From: Arthrobacter gengyunqii
Lineage (GTDB): Bacteria; Actinomycetota; Actinomycetes; Actinomycetales; Micrococcaceae
Direction of reading: 5' to 3'
NCBI RefSeq assembly: GCF_023022985.1
Contig: NZ_CP095461.1
Location: 3,100,001 to 3,164,000, forward strand
DNA: 64,000 bases
In this document: positions 34,850-42,647 of the stretch, piece by piece
Layout of the letters: every line of letters begins with the position of its first letter
Numbering within the stretch: the first letter of the stretch is position 1
Notes under the pieces: model-generated
What the model saw: only the letters and a program-made list of their open reading frames with translations
Told to the model about the DNA's origin: nothing
The model's database searches: none
Translations under genes and position numbers: made by a program

Positions 34850-36778
34850 CTAGTCGACGGCGCCGGCCTTTACCTTGTCCGGCTGCTCCTCCGGCCCCTC
34901 CACGACGTCCGGATCCTGCACGTTGTCCGTGTACCACTCGGTCAGCGCGGGGTTGTCGCTCCCAAAATCGGCGCCGGCGCCTTCGGCCTCCGGCACGTGC
35001 GCGGTGCCGAAGACAAAGTCGTCGCCGTGTTCGTCGATGCCTCGGCGGACGCCGCCCCTAATGGCTTCCAGCGCATACCGGCGGCGGATCATCAGTGGGT
35101 CGTTGCGCAGGTCCTTGGCCCAGGAGACCATCACGCCGACAAGGATGATGGTAAACGGGAGGGCGCAGGTCACCATGATGGCCTGGAGCCCCGAAAGGGC
35201 GTTCTGTCCCCCGGCCAGCAGCAGGAACATGGCGATCAGCCCGAGTGCCGCCGACCAGATGATGGTCACCGATTTCGAAGGCACGGGCCGGCCCGACTGG
35301 GACATCGAACCCATGACGTTGGCGGCCGAGTCCGCGGCGGTGACGAAGAAGACCAGAATCGCAAGCATGCACACGATGGGCGTCACGGAGCTGAACGGCA
35401 GGTTGGCCAGCAGATCGAACATGACGTTCTCTCCGGAGCCATTCACGGACAGGTCCACCCCGTTCCGGTTCATCCAGATGGCGGTGCCGCCGAAGACCGT
35501 GTACCAGCAGATGGAGATGGACAAGGGAACGAAGACGACGACGGTGACGAACTGGCGCAGGGTGCGGCCCTTGGAAATTTTGGCGATGAACATTCCCACG
35601 AACGGCGACCAGGAGATCCACCAGGCCCAGTACAGGGTGGTCCAGCCGGTCAGGAACTCCTCCTGCTCGGCGCCCTGGCCGGCGAAGACGGTCAGCATGT
35701 CCGGCAGGTTTCCGACAAACGCGATGAGCGATGTCGGCAGCAGATCGAGCAGGAAGAACGTCGGCCCGGTCAGCAGGACAAAGAGCGTCAGCAGAATGAC
35801 CAGGGTCATGTTGAGGTTGGAGAGCAGCCGGATGCCCTTCTTGATCCCGGCGACCGCGGAGATGGTGAAGACAACCGTCAGGATGCTGATGGCGACGACA
35901 ACGAAGCCGTTGCCCAGCTCCTGGCCCGTGATGATCGAGACTCCGGTGCGGATCTGGAGCGCGCCGATGCCCAGCGAGGTCGCGGTGCCGAACAGTGTCA
36001 CCAGCACGGCGGAAACGTCGATGATCTTTCCCAGCACGCGGTTGTTGCCGTCGGGGAAGACCGGTTCAAACAGGGACGAAATCAGCGGCAGCCGGCCGCG
36101 CCGGAACGAGGCGTAGGCCAGGGCGCCGCCCACCAGGGCGTAGATGCACCAGGCGAGACTGGCCTGGTGCAGGAAGGTGGTCGTCATGGCCGGCAGGATG
36201 GCGGCGGAGGTGCCTGCCTCGGCATCAGTCGAGGGCGGCGGGGAGAGGAAATGGCTGAGCGGTTCCATCGGTCCGTAGAAGATCAGCGCGATACCCAGAC
36301 CAGCTGCGAACAGCATGGAGATCCAGGACGCCGTGGAGTACTCCGGCGTGCTGTCGTCGGCCCCCAGCCTAATCTTGCCGGTCGGTCCGAAGCCGACCAC
36401 CAGCATGAAGATCGCGGCGGCAACCATGGTGGCGTTAAACAGCCAGCCGAAATGCACAACCACCCAGCCCTGCATGCCTGTGCCTACGGAACTGAGGTTG
36501 CTGGGGGCAAAAATCGCCCACGCCAGAACGGCGAGAGAGATGGCCATGGCAAAAATGAACACACTGCGCCGGGTCGGATAGCTGACCCCGGTATCCTCAA
36601 CGCTGATGCCCGGCACAAGTCCGGGATGAATGCCGAAGATTGGTTCCAAAGCCGCGTGGCGCAGTGCCTTCTTTACCCGTTCAACAGACCGCCCGCCGGG
36701 TTTCCCCTGCGGACCGGATGCCGGTGGCCTGTCAGTGCGGCTTGCGGCTCCGTCTAAACGTGAAGGGTCAGAATTCAT
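34850..36778 (-). CDS. BCCT family betaine/carnitine/choline transporter
   Basis: A 642-aa secondary transporter with 12 hydrophobic helices. The N-terminal ~75 residues are hydrophilic, and there is an acidic C-terminal tail of ~60, as in osmoregulated BCCT carriers. The conserved Trp box is visible (LYWAWWISWSPFVGMFIAKI) with KGRTLRQF. The glycine segment in TM3 is LFAAGLGIALIFYGPMEPLS, which differs from the GMGIG of Na+-betaine carriers. It would import compatible solutes or their precursors; the exact substrate is open. ATG at 36778. Two palindromes lie in the 101-bp upstream gap. Confidence 0.9.
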   Translation of the reverse strand: MNSDPSRLDGAASRTDRPPASGPQGKPGGRSVERVKKALRHAALEPIFGIHPGLVPGISVEDTGVSYPTRRSVFIFAMAISLAVLAWAIFAPSNLSSVGTGMQGWVVVHFGWLFNATMVAAAIFMLVVGFGPTGKIRLGADDSTPEYSTASWISMLFAAGLGIALIFYGPMEPLSHFLSPPPSTDAEAGTSAAILPAMTTTFLHQASLAWCIYALVGGALAYASFRRGRLPLISSLFEPVFPDGNNRVLGKIIDVSAVLVTLFGTATSLGIGALQIRTGVSIITGQELGNGFVVVAISILTVVFTISAVAGIKKGIRLLSNLNMTLVILLTLFVLLTGPTFFLLDLLPTSLIAFVGNLPDMLTVFAGQGAEQEEFLTGWTTLYWAWWISWSPFVGMFIAKISKGRTLRQFVTVVVFVPLSISICWYTVFGGTAIWMNRNGVDLSVNGSGENVMFDLLANLPFSSVTPIVCMLAILVFFVTAADSAANVMGSMSQSGRPVPSKSVTIIWSAALGLIAMFLLLAGGQNALSGLQAIMVTCALPFTIILVGVMVSWAKDLRNDPLMIRRRYALEAIRGGVRRGIDEHGDDFVFGTAHVPEAEGAGADFGSDNPALTEWYTDNVQDPDVVEGPEEQPDKVKAGAVD

Positions 36779-36792
36779 AACGAACGACTTTA

Positions 36793-36806
36793 GCGCACTA
36801 GTGCGC
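36793..36806. promoter_or_regulatory. 14-bp palindrome upstream of the BCCT gene
   Basis: GCGCACTAGTGCGC is perfectly self-complementary and lies 14 bp before the BCCT start codon. Candidate operator or leader hairpin. Confidence 0.45.
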
Positions 36807-36811
36807 CACTA

Positions 36812-36844
36812 CTTGCATCCATAACGATTGGGCAACGATGCAAG
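36812..36844. promoter_or_regulatory. Inverted repeat CTTGCATC-N17-GATGCAAG upstream of the BCCT gene
   Basis: CTTGCATC (36812-36819) and GATGCAAG (36837-36844) are perfect 8-bp arms in the gap between the ThDP gene stop and the BCCT start. A regulator with two half-sites about 2.5 turns apart could bind here. Confidence 0.4.
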
Positions 36845-36879
36845 CAGCACCGTGAAGGAGGCTTCGGCTGCCGTGCTCC

Positions 36880-38532
36880 CTACCCGACAGACGCCGCAGC
36901 AAGGATGGGCGCCATGCTCTCCTGCATGTAATCGGCCACCTCGCTCTGAGTGACAGCAACATCGAGTACAAACAGACCCTCGGCACCGTCGGCCAGCCAT
37001 TCCTTGAGAACCTGGAGATCGCTCAGTGAACGCATTTTCACGCCATGCGCACCCATCGCGTGCCCCAGCGCACTGAAGTCGACCTCCGGTATCTGCATGG
37101 CCGTATCATCAAGGCCTCGCGCTGCGTACTGGTGGACCTCGGCCCCGTACGCAGCATCGTTGAACACCACCATGACCCCGCTCGGAATGGCGCGCACGGC
37201 CGACTCCAGATCCGCCAGAGCCATCAAGGCTCCGCCGTCTCCGGCAATCAGCACCGTGGTCCGGTCCGGACGGGCCACCGCCGCACCCACCGCCGCCGGA
37301 ATACCCAGACCGATGGACTGAAACGCAGTGCCCACCATCATGAGGCCCTGCGGGTCCGGCGCTTGGCAGTACATCGGAATCCAGCCGCAGAAGTGCCCGC
37401 CGTCCTGGACAATGGTGCGGTTAGCAGGCAGGACGGCGTCGAGCTCCTGCGCGACGGCACGGGGATTCAGCCGCCCGTCGGCTGCGAATTCATCCGCGGC
37501 AGCGACAGAGGAGAACGACGCCGCGGTCACTTCCGGATGCTGCGTCCGCCAGCCCTCCTGCACGCCGGAAACCGCTGCTGCCAGTGCCACGGCGGTTTCC
37601 CTGGCGTCTGCCTGAACGAAGCAGGAAACCCGCGGGTTTGTAGGCGCATCGAGTTCATCAATCTGAATGACCTCGGCGTCTTCCGCAAAGAGGGATCCGT
37701 AACGGGCCTGGAAAGCGTTGAGGCTGGCGCCCGCCACGAGGACGAGGTCCGCGGAGCGCATGAGCTGCAGCGGTGCCGGAAGCGCAAAACCGCCTGCGAT
37801 GCCCAGGTCCCAAGGCGTATCGAGATAGTTCCTTGCCATGAGGGAGGTCGCGAACATGGCGCCGATCCTGTCCCCCAATTCCACCAGCGCAGTCCCGGCA
37901 CCGGAGACCACGGCACCGTTGCCGGCCAGGATCAGGGGCCGCTTGGCCCGGTTTATCAGGGCCGCTGCGCGTTCCACGGCGTCAGGCTCTGGCTGCATCC
38001 GTGCGGCAGGCTGCAGAGATGCCGGCTGCTCCTGCGGCCCGGCTGCTTCGCTGGCCAGGTCATAGGGAATGGAGACGATCACGGGACGCCGGTCATTCCT
38101 GGCGGTTGACCAGGCCTCTTCGGTGAGGCGCTCGGCGTTGCCGGCGGCGACGGTGAGAGTGAATACTCCCAAGCCCTGGGCAACCATCAACTGGTCGATG
38201 TCCCACGGCCGGGCTCCGGTGGTCGGAGCTTCCCCCACAACAAGCACCATGGGGATCCGTGCCTTGGCGGCCTCGGTGAGGGCGGTCAGGGAGTTGGTAA
38301 AACCGGCCCCGTAGGTCACGGTCGCCACGGCAATCTTGCCCGAGGCACGGTAATACGCGTCAGCCATGGCAACGGTTCCGGCCTCGTGCCGGGCGCTGAT
38401 GTACGGCAGGCCGCGGGCCGTGAGATTGGAGGTGAAAAAGGCGTTGCCGTTTCCCATCAGGCCAAACACGACCTCAGTGTGACGCGCGCACACTTCAGCG
38501 ACGACGTCGGATACGTTCAGTTGTTCTGTCAT
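36880..38532 (-). CDS. ThDP-dependent 2-oxoacid decarboxylase-like enzyme
   Basis: A 550-aa ThDP enzyme. The N-terminal motif EVCARHTEVVFGLMGNGNAF differs from AHAS proteins (glycine/asparagine rich), and the activating Glu is in YISARHEAGTVAMADAYYRA. The ThDP motif is VLIAGDGGALMALADLESAV, ending at VFNDAAYG. The pattern fits the benzoylformate/guanidino-oxopentanoate decarboxylase branch. It starts 15 bp after a pat-type aminotransferase, with AAGGA upstream, so a transamination-decarboxylation pair acting on an amino acid is likely. Which amino acid is not shown by sequence. Confidence 0.78.
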   Translation of the reverse strand: MTEQLNVSDVVAEVCARHTEVVFGLMGNGNAFFTSNLTARGLPYISARHEAGTVAMADAYYRASGKIAVATVTYGAGFTNSLTALTEAAKARIPMVLVVGEAPTTGARPWDIDQLMVAQGLGVFTLTVAAGNAERLTEEAWSTARNDRRPVIVSIPYDLASEAAGPQEQPASLQPAARMQPEPDAVERAAALINRAKRPLILAGNGAVVSGAGTALVELGDRIGAMFATSLMARNYLDTPWDLGIAGGFALPAPLQLMRSADLVLVAGASLNAFQARYGSLFAEDAEVIQIDELDAPTNPRVSCFVQADARETAVALAAAVSGVQEGWRTQHPEVTAASFSSVAAADEFAADGRLNPRAVAQELDAVLPANRTIVQDGGHFCGWIPMYCQAPDPQGLMMVGTAFQSIGLGIPAAVGAAVARPDRTTVLIAGDGGALMALADLESAVRAIPSGVMVVFNDAAYGAEVHQYAARGLDDTAMQIPEVDFSALGHAMGAHGVKMRSLSDLQVLKEWLADGAEGLFVLDVAVTQSEVADYMQESMAPILAAASVG

Positions 38533-38547
38533 GTCGGTTCCTTGAGA

Positions 38548-39633
38548 TCAGTGCCGGGATGCCAGCAGGCCGGCTGACTGCCGGGCGACGTCCAGAATTC
38601 TGTCATTGGCAGCAGGTGCGCCTACGGTGATGCGGATGCCCTCGTTCGGAAAGACGCGGACGGAAAGGGCGTTCTCTTCAAAGAGCGCGGCAAGGGCGGC
38701 CGTCCGGTCCCGGCTGTCCAGCCAGAGGAAGTTGGCCTCCGACGGAAGAACGGGCAGCCCGGCCGCCAACAGTGCGTCGTACACGCGCCGGCGCTCCGTC
38801 ACGAGGACGTCGATCCGCTCCTGGAGTTCGTCTTCGGCCTGCAGGGATGCCAGTCCCGCCTGCTGTGCCAGCGAAGTGACTCCGAACGGAACAGCCACCT
38901 TTTGGAGATTGGTGACCAGATCCGGTGCGGCGATGGCATAGCCCAGCCGCAGCCCGGCCAGCCCGTAGGCCTTGGAGAAGGTGTGCAGGACGGCAACGTT
39001 GGGATACTTGCGGAACATTTCGATCCCGACGGCGGTGTCGGCGTCGCGGTTGAAGTGGACATAGGCCTCATCCAGTACAACAAGGACGTCCGCGGGGACG
39101 GATGAAATGAAGCTGTCCACCGCTGCGGCGCTGAGGACCGTGCCCGTGGGATTGTTCGGATTGCAGAGAAAGATCACCCGGGTTTTCGGGGTAACAGCGG
39201 CGGCCATGGCCGCCAGGTCATGGCCGCCGTCCTCGGCCAGCGGAATGGGCTGCGGTTCCGCCCCTGCCGTGGTGGCCAGAAGCGGGTAGGCCTCGAAGGA
39301 ACGCCAGGCGAACATCACCTGATCATTCGGGTTGGTCACGGCGAGGATGATCTGACTGGCAACCTCCACCGACCCGGCACCGAGCGCAATGTTCTCCGTT
39401 GAAACCGCCCAGCGCGACGCGATGGCACCGCGAAGCTCCTCCGCTGCCATCTCCGGATAAAGATTGATGCCGGCAACGGCGCCGATCACTGCCTCCACCA
39501 CGGACGGCAGGGGCGGATACGGATTTTCGTTCGAGGAGAGCTTGAAGGCCTCCAGGCCGCCAACGTCCGCGGGTGTCTTTCCCTGGCGGTAGGGCGGGAA
39601 TTTGTCGAGTCCGGCACGGTGCGGGATGTTCAT
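38548..39633 (-). CDS. pat: Class I/II aminotransferase, HisC/Pat type
   Basis: A 361-aa PLP aminotransferase. Typical segments: KLSSNENPYPPLPSVVEAV, PLP-binding GAGSVEVASQI, FLCNPNNPTGT, LDEAYVHF and the PLP lysine in LHTFSKAYGLAGLRLGYA. These are shared by histidinol-phosphate and aromatic aminotransferases; the isolated position, away from his genes and next to a decarboxylase and permease, favours the aromatic (Pat) role. Start ATG at 39633 after AGGAG; a longer frame reaching 39753 has no support. Confidence 0.8.
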   Translation of the reverse strand: MNIPHRAGLDKFPPYRQGKTPADVGGLEAFKLSSNENPYPPLPSVVEAVIGAVAGINLYPEMAAEELRGAIASRWAVSTENIALGAGSVEVASQIILAVTNPNDQVMFAWRSFEAYPLLATTAGAEPQPIPLAEDGGHDLAAMAAAVTPKTRVIFLCNPNNPTGTVLSAAAVDSFISSVPADVLVVLDEAYVHFNRDADTAVGIEMFRKYPNVAVLHTFSKAYGLAGLRLGYAIAAPDLVTNLQKVAVPFGVTSLAQQAGLASLQAEDELQERIDVLVTERRRVYDALLAAGLPVLPSEANFLWLDSRDRTAALAALFEENALSVRVFPNEGIRITVGAPAANDRILDVARQSAGLLASRH

Positions 39634-39955
39634 GGTTCTCCTGATGAGCCGGAACTGAAGGATAAAGGGCAGCGGCTGTGCGCTGCCCAATGAGGTTATG
39701 TAAGGTAGGTCACTCAAAACAAGCTGCACAGCAGACACCTCACAGAGTGCCACCTTAGACCCGGTTCTGCGGGGTTCTGGCTATACAAATTGCACAGTAT
39801 TTCCCCATGAATTTGCTCCTGACGCATTTTGTGATTAGCGTCACTGCGAGGTTGCCGCCTTCGGACCTCACTCACTGACGAGTGTGCCGCCGGCCAGCCC
39901 CCGATTCTTTACGAAGCGGAGCACCTCCGCATCCTGACGCTTGTGAGGCCCCTGC
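39634..39955. promoter_or_regulatory. 322-bp divergent intergenic region, pat / amino-acid permease
   Basis: Non-coding region between divergent genes. It is less GC-rich than the surroundings and holds a CRP/GlxR-like site (39830-39845). A related inverted repeat TGACGC/GCGTCA (39820-39825, 39838-39843) overlaps it. Two copies of TGCACAG also occur. No small gene is supported. Confidence 0.6.
39830..39845. promoter_or_regulatory. CRP/GlxR-like binding site
   Basis: TGTGA-TTAGCG-TCACT matches the CRP-family consensus TGTGA-N6-TCACA at nine of ten fixed positions. It lies 111 bp upstream of the permease and 197 bp upstream of pat. Confidence 0.45.
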
Positions 39956-41362
39956 ATGACCAGTGTTGATCTGACAACCAGCCCGGCACCACCCGAGAAC
40001 CGGCCAGGTCTGGGACGGTCAATGAACTCCCGCCAGCTGACCATGATGGGGCTCGGCAGTGCGATTGGTGCCGGGTTGTTCCTCGGCTCGGGGGTAGGTG
40101 TCCAGGCGGCCGGGCCAGCCGTCCTGATTTCCTACCTCGTGGCCGGCGCGCTGGTCATCATCGTGATGCAGGCTCTGGGAGAGCTTGCCGCAGCCAATCC
40201 CAGTTCGGGTGCTTTCTCCGTCTACACCGAAAAAGCCTTTGGAAAGACGGCCGGATCGGCTGTCGGCTGGCTGTGGTGGTTCCAGCTCGTTGTGGTGATT
40301 GCTGCTGAAGCCATAGGCGCCGCAGGCCTTTTGGGGTCCGTTTTCCCGGACCTGCCGGTCTGGCTCATGGCTTTGTTCTTCATTGCAGTGTTCTCACTGA
40401 TCAATGTGACCGGGGTGAAGAACTATGGAGAATTTGAATTCTGGTTCGCGATCCTCAAGGTCGCCGCCATTGTGGCGTTCCTCGTGATCGGTGCCGCCCT
40501 CATCTTCGGCTGGCTGCCCAACGTATCCTCGCCGGGATTGACCAATCTCTTCGGGAGCGATGGTTTCGCACCGACCGGGCTGGCAGGCATCGCCTCGGCC
40601 CTTCTGGTAGTGATCTTCGCATTCGGCGGCACGGAAATCGTGAGCGTTGCCGCAGCCGAAACCGCCGATCCCATCCGCAGCGTGGGCAAGGCGATCAAAA
40701 CCGTTGTCTGGCGGATTCTTGTGTTCTACATCGGCTCATTGGCAGTGATCGTCACCGTCATCCCCTGGGATTCGGAAGCACTGGATTCCCCCTTCGCCGC
40801 CGTCCTGGCCTCCGCCCAAATCCCTGGTGCCGAGACCGCGATCATCCTGGTGGCAGCCGTGGCGCTGCTGTCGGCGCTCAACGCCAATCTGTACGGGGCC
40901 TCCCGCATGGTCTATTCGCTGGCTGAACGCCGTGACGCACCCAAGGGGTTGCTGCGACTCAACAAAGCCAAAGCACCTTTCGTTGCAGTGCTCATCTCGG
41001 TGGCCGTGGGGGTTGTCTCCACTGTGCTGGAGCTCTTCTTCCCGGACCGGGTGCTTCCTGCTCTGCTGAACGTCGTTGGGTCCACGGTGCTCTTGGTTTG
41101 GGCTTCGGTCCTGCTGTCCCAGTTCGTACTTCGCCGCAGGGCAGACCGTACCGGCCAGTCCCTCAACCTGCGAATGCGAGGCTTCCCCTACCTGACGGTC
41201 GCCGGCATCGTCCTTCTCGCGGCCATTCTTGTGCTGGCCTGCTTCGATCCGGCTGCACGGACACAGTTGCTTTCCACCGTTGCGCTCGTGGCGTGCATCG
41301 CCGTCGCGTGCAAACTGGCGCATACCTCCCGCACCCGGCGAAGTGCCGCCGCTGACAGCTAA
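39956..41362 (+). CDS. Amino-acid permease, APC superfamily (AAT type)
   Basis: A 468-aa permease with 12 hydrophobic helices. TM1 carries the substrate-binding GLGSAIGAGLFLGSGVGVQ; other AAT features are LGELAAANPSSGAFSVYTEK and YGASRMVYSLAERRDAPKGL. It imports amino acids with H+. ATG at 39956. It is divergent from pat and the ThDP gene, suggesting uptake of the amino acid they degrade. It converges with the small XRE gene (gap 7 bp) without a visible terminator. Confidence 0.92.
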   Translation: MTSVDLTTSPAPPENRPGLGRSMNSRQLTMMGLGSAIGAGLFLGSGVGVQAAGPAVLISYLVAGALVIIVMQALGELAAANPSSGAFSVYTEKAFGKTAGSAVGWLWWFQLVVVIAAEAIGAAGLLGSVFPDLPVWLMALFFIAVFSLINVTGVKNYGEFEFWFAILKVAAIVAFLVIGAALIFGWLPNVSSPGLTNLFGSDGFAPTGLAGIASALLVVIFAFGGTEIVSVAAAETADPIRSVGKAIKTVVWRILVFYIGSLAVIVTVIPWDSEALDSPFAAVLASAQIPGAETAIILVAAVALLSALNANLYGASRMVYSLAERRDAPKGLLRLNKAKAPFVAVLISVAVGVVSTVLELFFPDRVLPALLNVVGSTVLLVWASVLLSQFVLRRRADRTGQSLNLRMRGFPYLTVAGIVLLAAILVLACFDPAARTQLLSTVALVACIAVACKLAHTSRTRRSAAADS

Positions 41363-41369
41363 CCGGCGC

Positions 41370-41564
41370 TTATGCGTCGGGCGTGAACAAATCTTCGATG
41401 CGGCAGTGGAAGACCTCTGCGAGCCTGAAAGCAAGCGGCAGCGAAGGGTCATACCGACCCTTTTCGATGGAGATGATGGTCTGGCGGGATACTCCGAGCT
41501 CATCAGCCAGCCGCTCCTGCGACCAGCCAATCTCCTGGCGGCGCTGAGGCAGCGCATTCTCCAT
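41370..41564 (-). CDS. Small XRE-family HTH regulator
   Basis: A 64-aa single-domain DNA-binding protein: MENALPQRRQEIGWSQERLA, helix-turn-helix ELGVSRQTIISIEKGRYDPS, then LPLAFRLAEVFHCRIEDLF. The start ATG (41564) shares its A with the stop of the membrane protein upstream (TGATG), so the two are coupled. Small XRE/multi-TM pairs of this build are common in Gram-positives. The palindrome TTTACGTAAA upstream of the pair is a likely operator. Confidence 0.9.
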   Translation of the reverse strand: MENALPQRRQEIGWSQERLADELGVSRQTIISIEKGRYDPSLPLAFRLAEVFHCRIEDLFTPDA

Positions 41565-42019
41565 CAGACAGCAGCTTTCTTTAGCCACAGATAGCGTGCT
41601 GCGAAATCGAGCATGGCAAATCCGACCACGCAGGCAAGGGCCAGGCTGGGGTCGGCCTCAAGTCGCGTGAAAGTGAACGCAACGGAACCGAGCCCTCCGA
41701 CGAGGAGAATGTCTCCAAAAGCTCCGCTTGCCGCCTTGTCATACCATGCGGATTCAACGGAATCCTCAGGTTTGTCGGGGGCGCCGGCCAGGGTGGAGAA
41801 GTCAACAAGCATGCCCCACCCGAACGCTGAGGTAACCGGCAAAGTACAAAATGCCATCACGGTGAACTCCAGCAGAGGATTCCCGCCCCCGCCCAACCAA
41901 CTGAAGAGCCCGCCCAAGCCCGCGGAGAAGACCAGGCCGATTCCCAGCGCAGCACCCCATAAGGCAACTGCGCCGCCGCCAAAGCGTGCTCGTCCCCAGC
42001 GGGTCTTTTTCACCTTCAT
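41564..42019 (-). CDS. Multi-TM membrane protein paired with XRE regulator
   Basis: A 151-aa protein with about four hydrophobic segments: VALWGAALGIGLVFSAGLGG, LLEFTVMAFCTLPVTSAFGW, a weaker one around GDILLVGGLGSVAFTF, and ALACVVGFAMLDFAARYLWL. The N-terminus is basic (MKVKKTRWGRARFGG). I do not recognise a named family. It is the first gene of a two-gene unit with the XRE regulator, so it may control or be controlled by that protein (e.g. a membrane anti-regulator). ATG at 42019. Confidence 0.75.
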   Translation of the reverse strand: MKVKKTRWGRARFGGGAVALWGAALGIGLVFSAGLGGLFSWLGGGGNPLLEFTVMAFCTLPVTSAFGWGMLVDFSTLAGAPDKPEDSVESAWYDKAASGAFGDILLVGGLGSVAFTFTRLEADPSLALACVVGFAMLDFAARYLWLKKAAV

Positions 42020-42048
42020 GTCACGGTCTCTCTGCCGGTGGAAGCTAC

Positions 42049-42089
42049 ACGTAAAGGAGACTGTACTGACAAGCTCACTTTACGTAAAG
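42049..42089. promoter_or_regulatory. CTTTACGTAAAG palindrome plus extra half-site, candidate XRE operator
   Basis: CTTTACGTAAAG (42078-42089) is a perfect 12-bp palindrome. A further ACGTAAAG half-site is at 42049-42056, 30 bp from the start of the membrane-protein gene. The spacing and AT-rich core fit autoregulation by the small XRE protein. Confidence 0.55.
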
Positions 42090-42213
42090 GGTGCTTGACT
42101 ACACACCGCGTCCAGCACCGGTCAGATGATCGCGGGGCCTCCATGCGACGCCGCGATTGTTCGCAACGCAGTTATGGGCAGAGTGCTGTTGCCTGAAGGC
42201 CGCGTGAGCAGCC

Positions 42214-42645
42214 TCAGTATTTCGTTGAGTCGTCCAGCAGTGCAGCGATAGCGTCCAGTGTTTGGCTGTCCACCTCAGACAGGGTGCGGGTGGCGAATTC
42301 GCGAACCTTCGCCCGCCGCATCGCCGCCAGCAGCTCCAACTCGCTCTGGATCCGCTCTGGAACTTCGCCGTCGGCCTCCAGCAGGTATGAAGGATTGATC
42401 TGGAAAAACTCGGCGAGGCCCGTGATCACCTCCGCGGGCTGGCGGACCGTGGCATCCCCTGATTTCATGTGATGCCAGCGGGTGCGTGAGAGCTTGATCC
42501 CTTTCTCGGCAAGGGCTGACTGGATGTCATGGAATTCGAAGGGTTTGCCCTCGGACGTCTGGACGACATCCAGCAGCAGATCGATTTTCCGGGCGAGGAT
42601 TTGGGATTCCCTCAGGTTGCGCTGGGCAGCGCTTTCAGCGGCCAC
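42214..42645 (-). CDS. EspR-like XRE/helix-turn-helix regulator
   Basis: A 143-aa regulator similar in layout to mycobacterial EspR: an N-terminal HTH (FHDIQSALAEKGIKLSRTRW, HHMKSGDATVRQPAEVITGL), AEFFQINPSYLLE, then a C-terminal dimerisation helix pair (ELELLAAMRRAKVREFATRT, LSEVDSQTLDAIAALLD). GTG start at 42645 has GGAGG about 10 nt upstream, inside the 3' end of the hydrolase gene (2-bp gap). It is the last gene of a four-gene operon with an ImmA/IrrE-like protease, which suggests it may be the protease's target. Confidence 0.85.
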   Translation of the reverse strand: MAAESAAQRNLRESQILARKIDLLLDVVQTSEGKPFEFHDIQSALAEKGIKLSRTRWHHMKSGDATVRQPAEVITGLAEFFQINPSYLLEADGEVPERIQSELELLAAMRRAKVREFATRTLSEVDSQTLDAIAALLDDSTKY

Positions 42646-42647
42646 GG

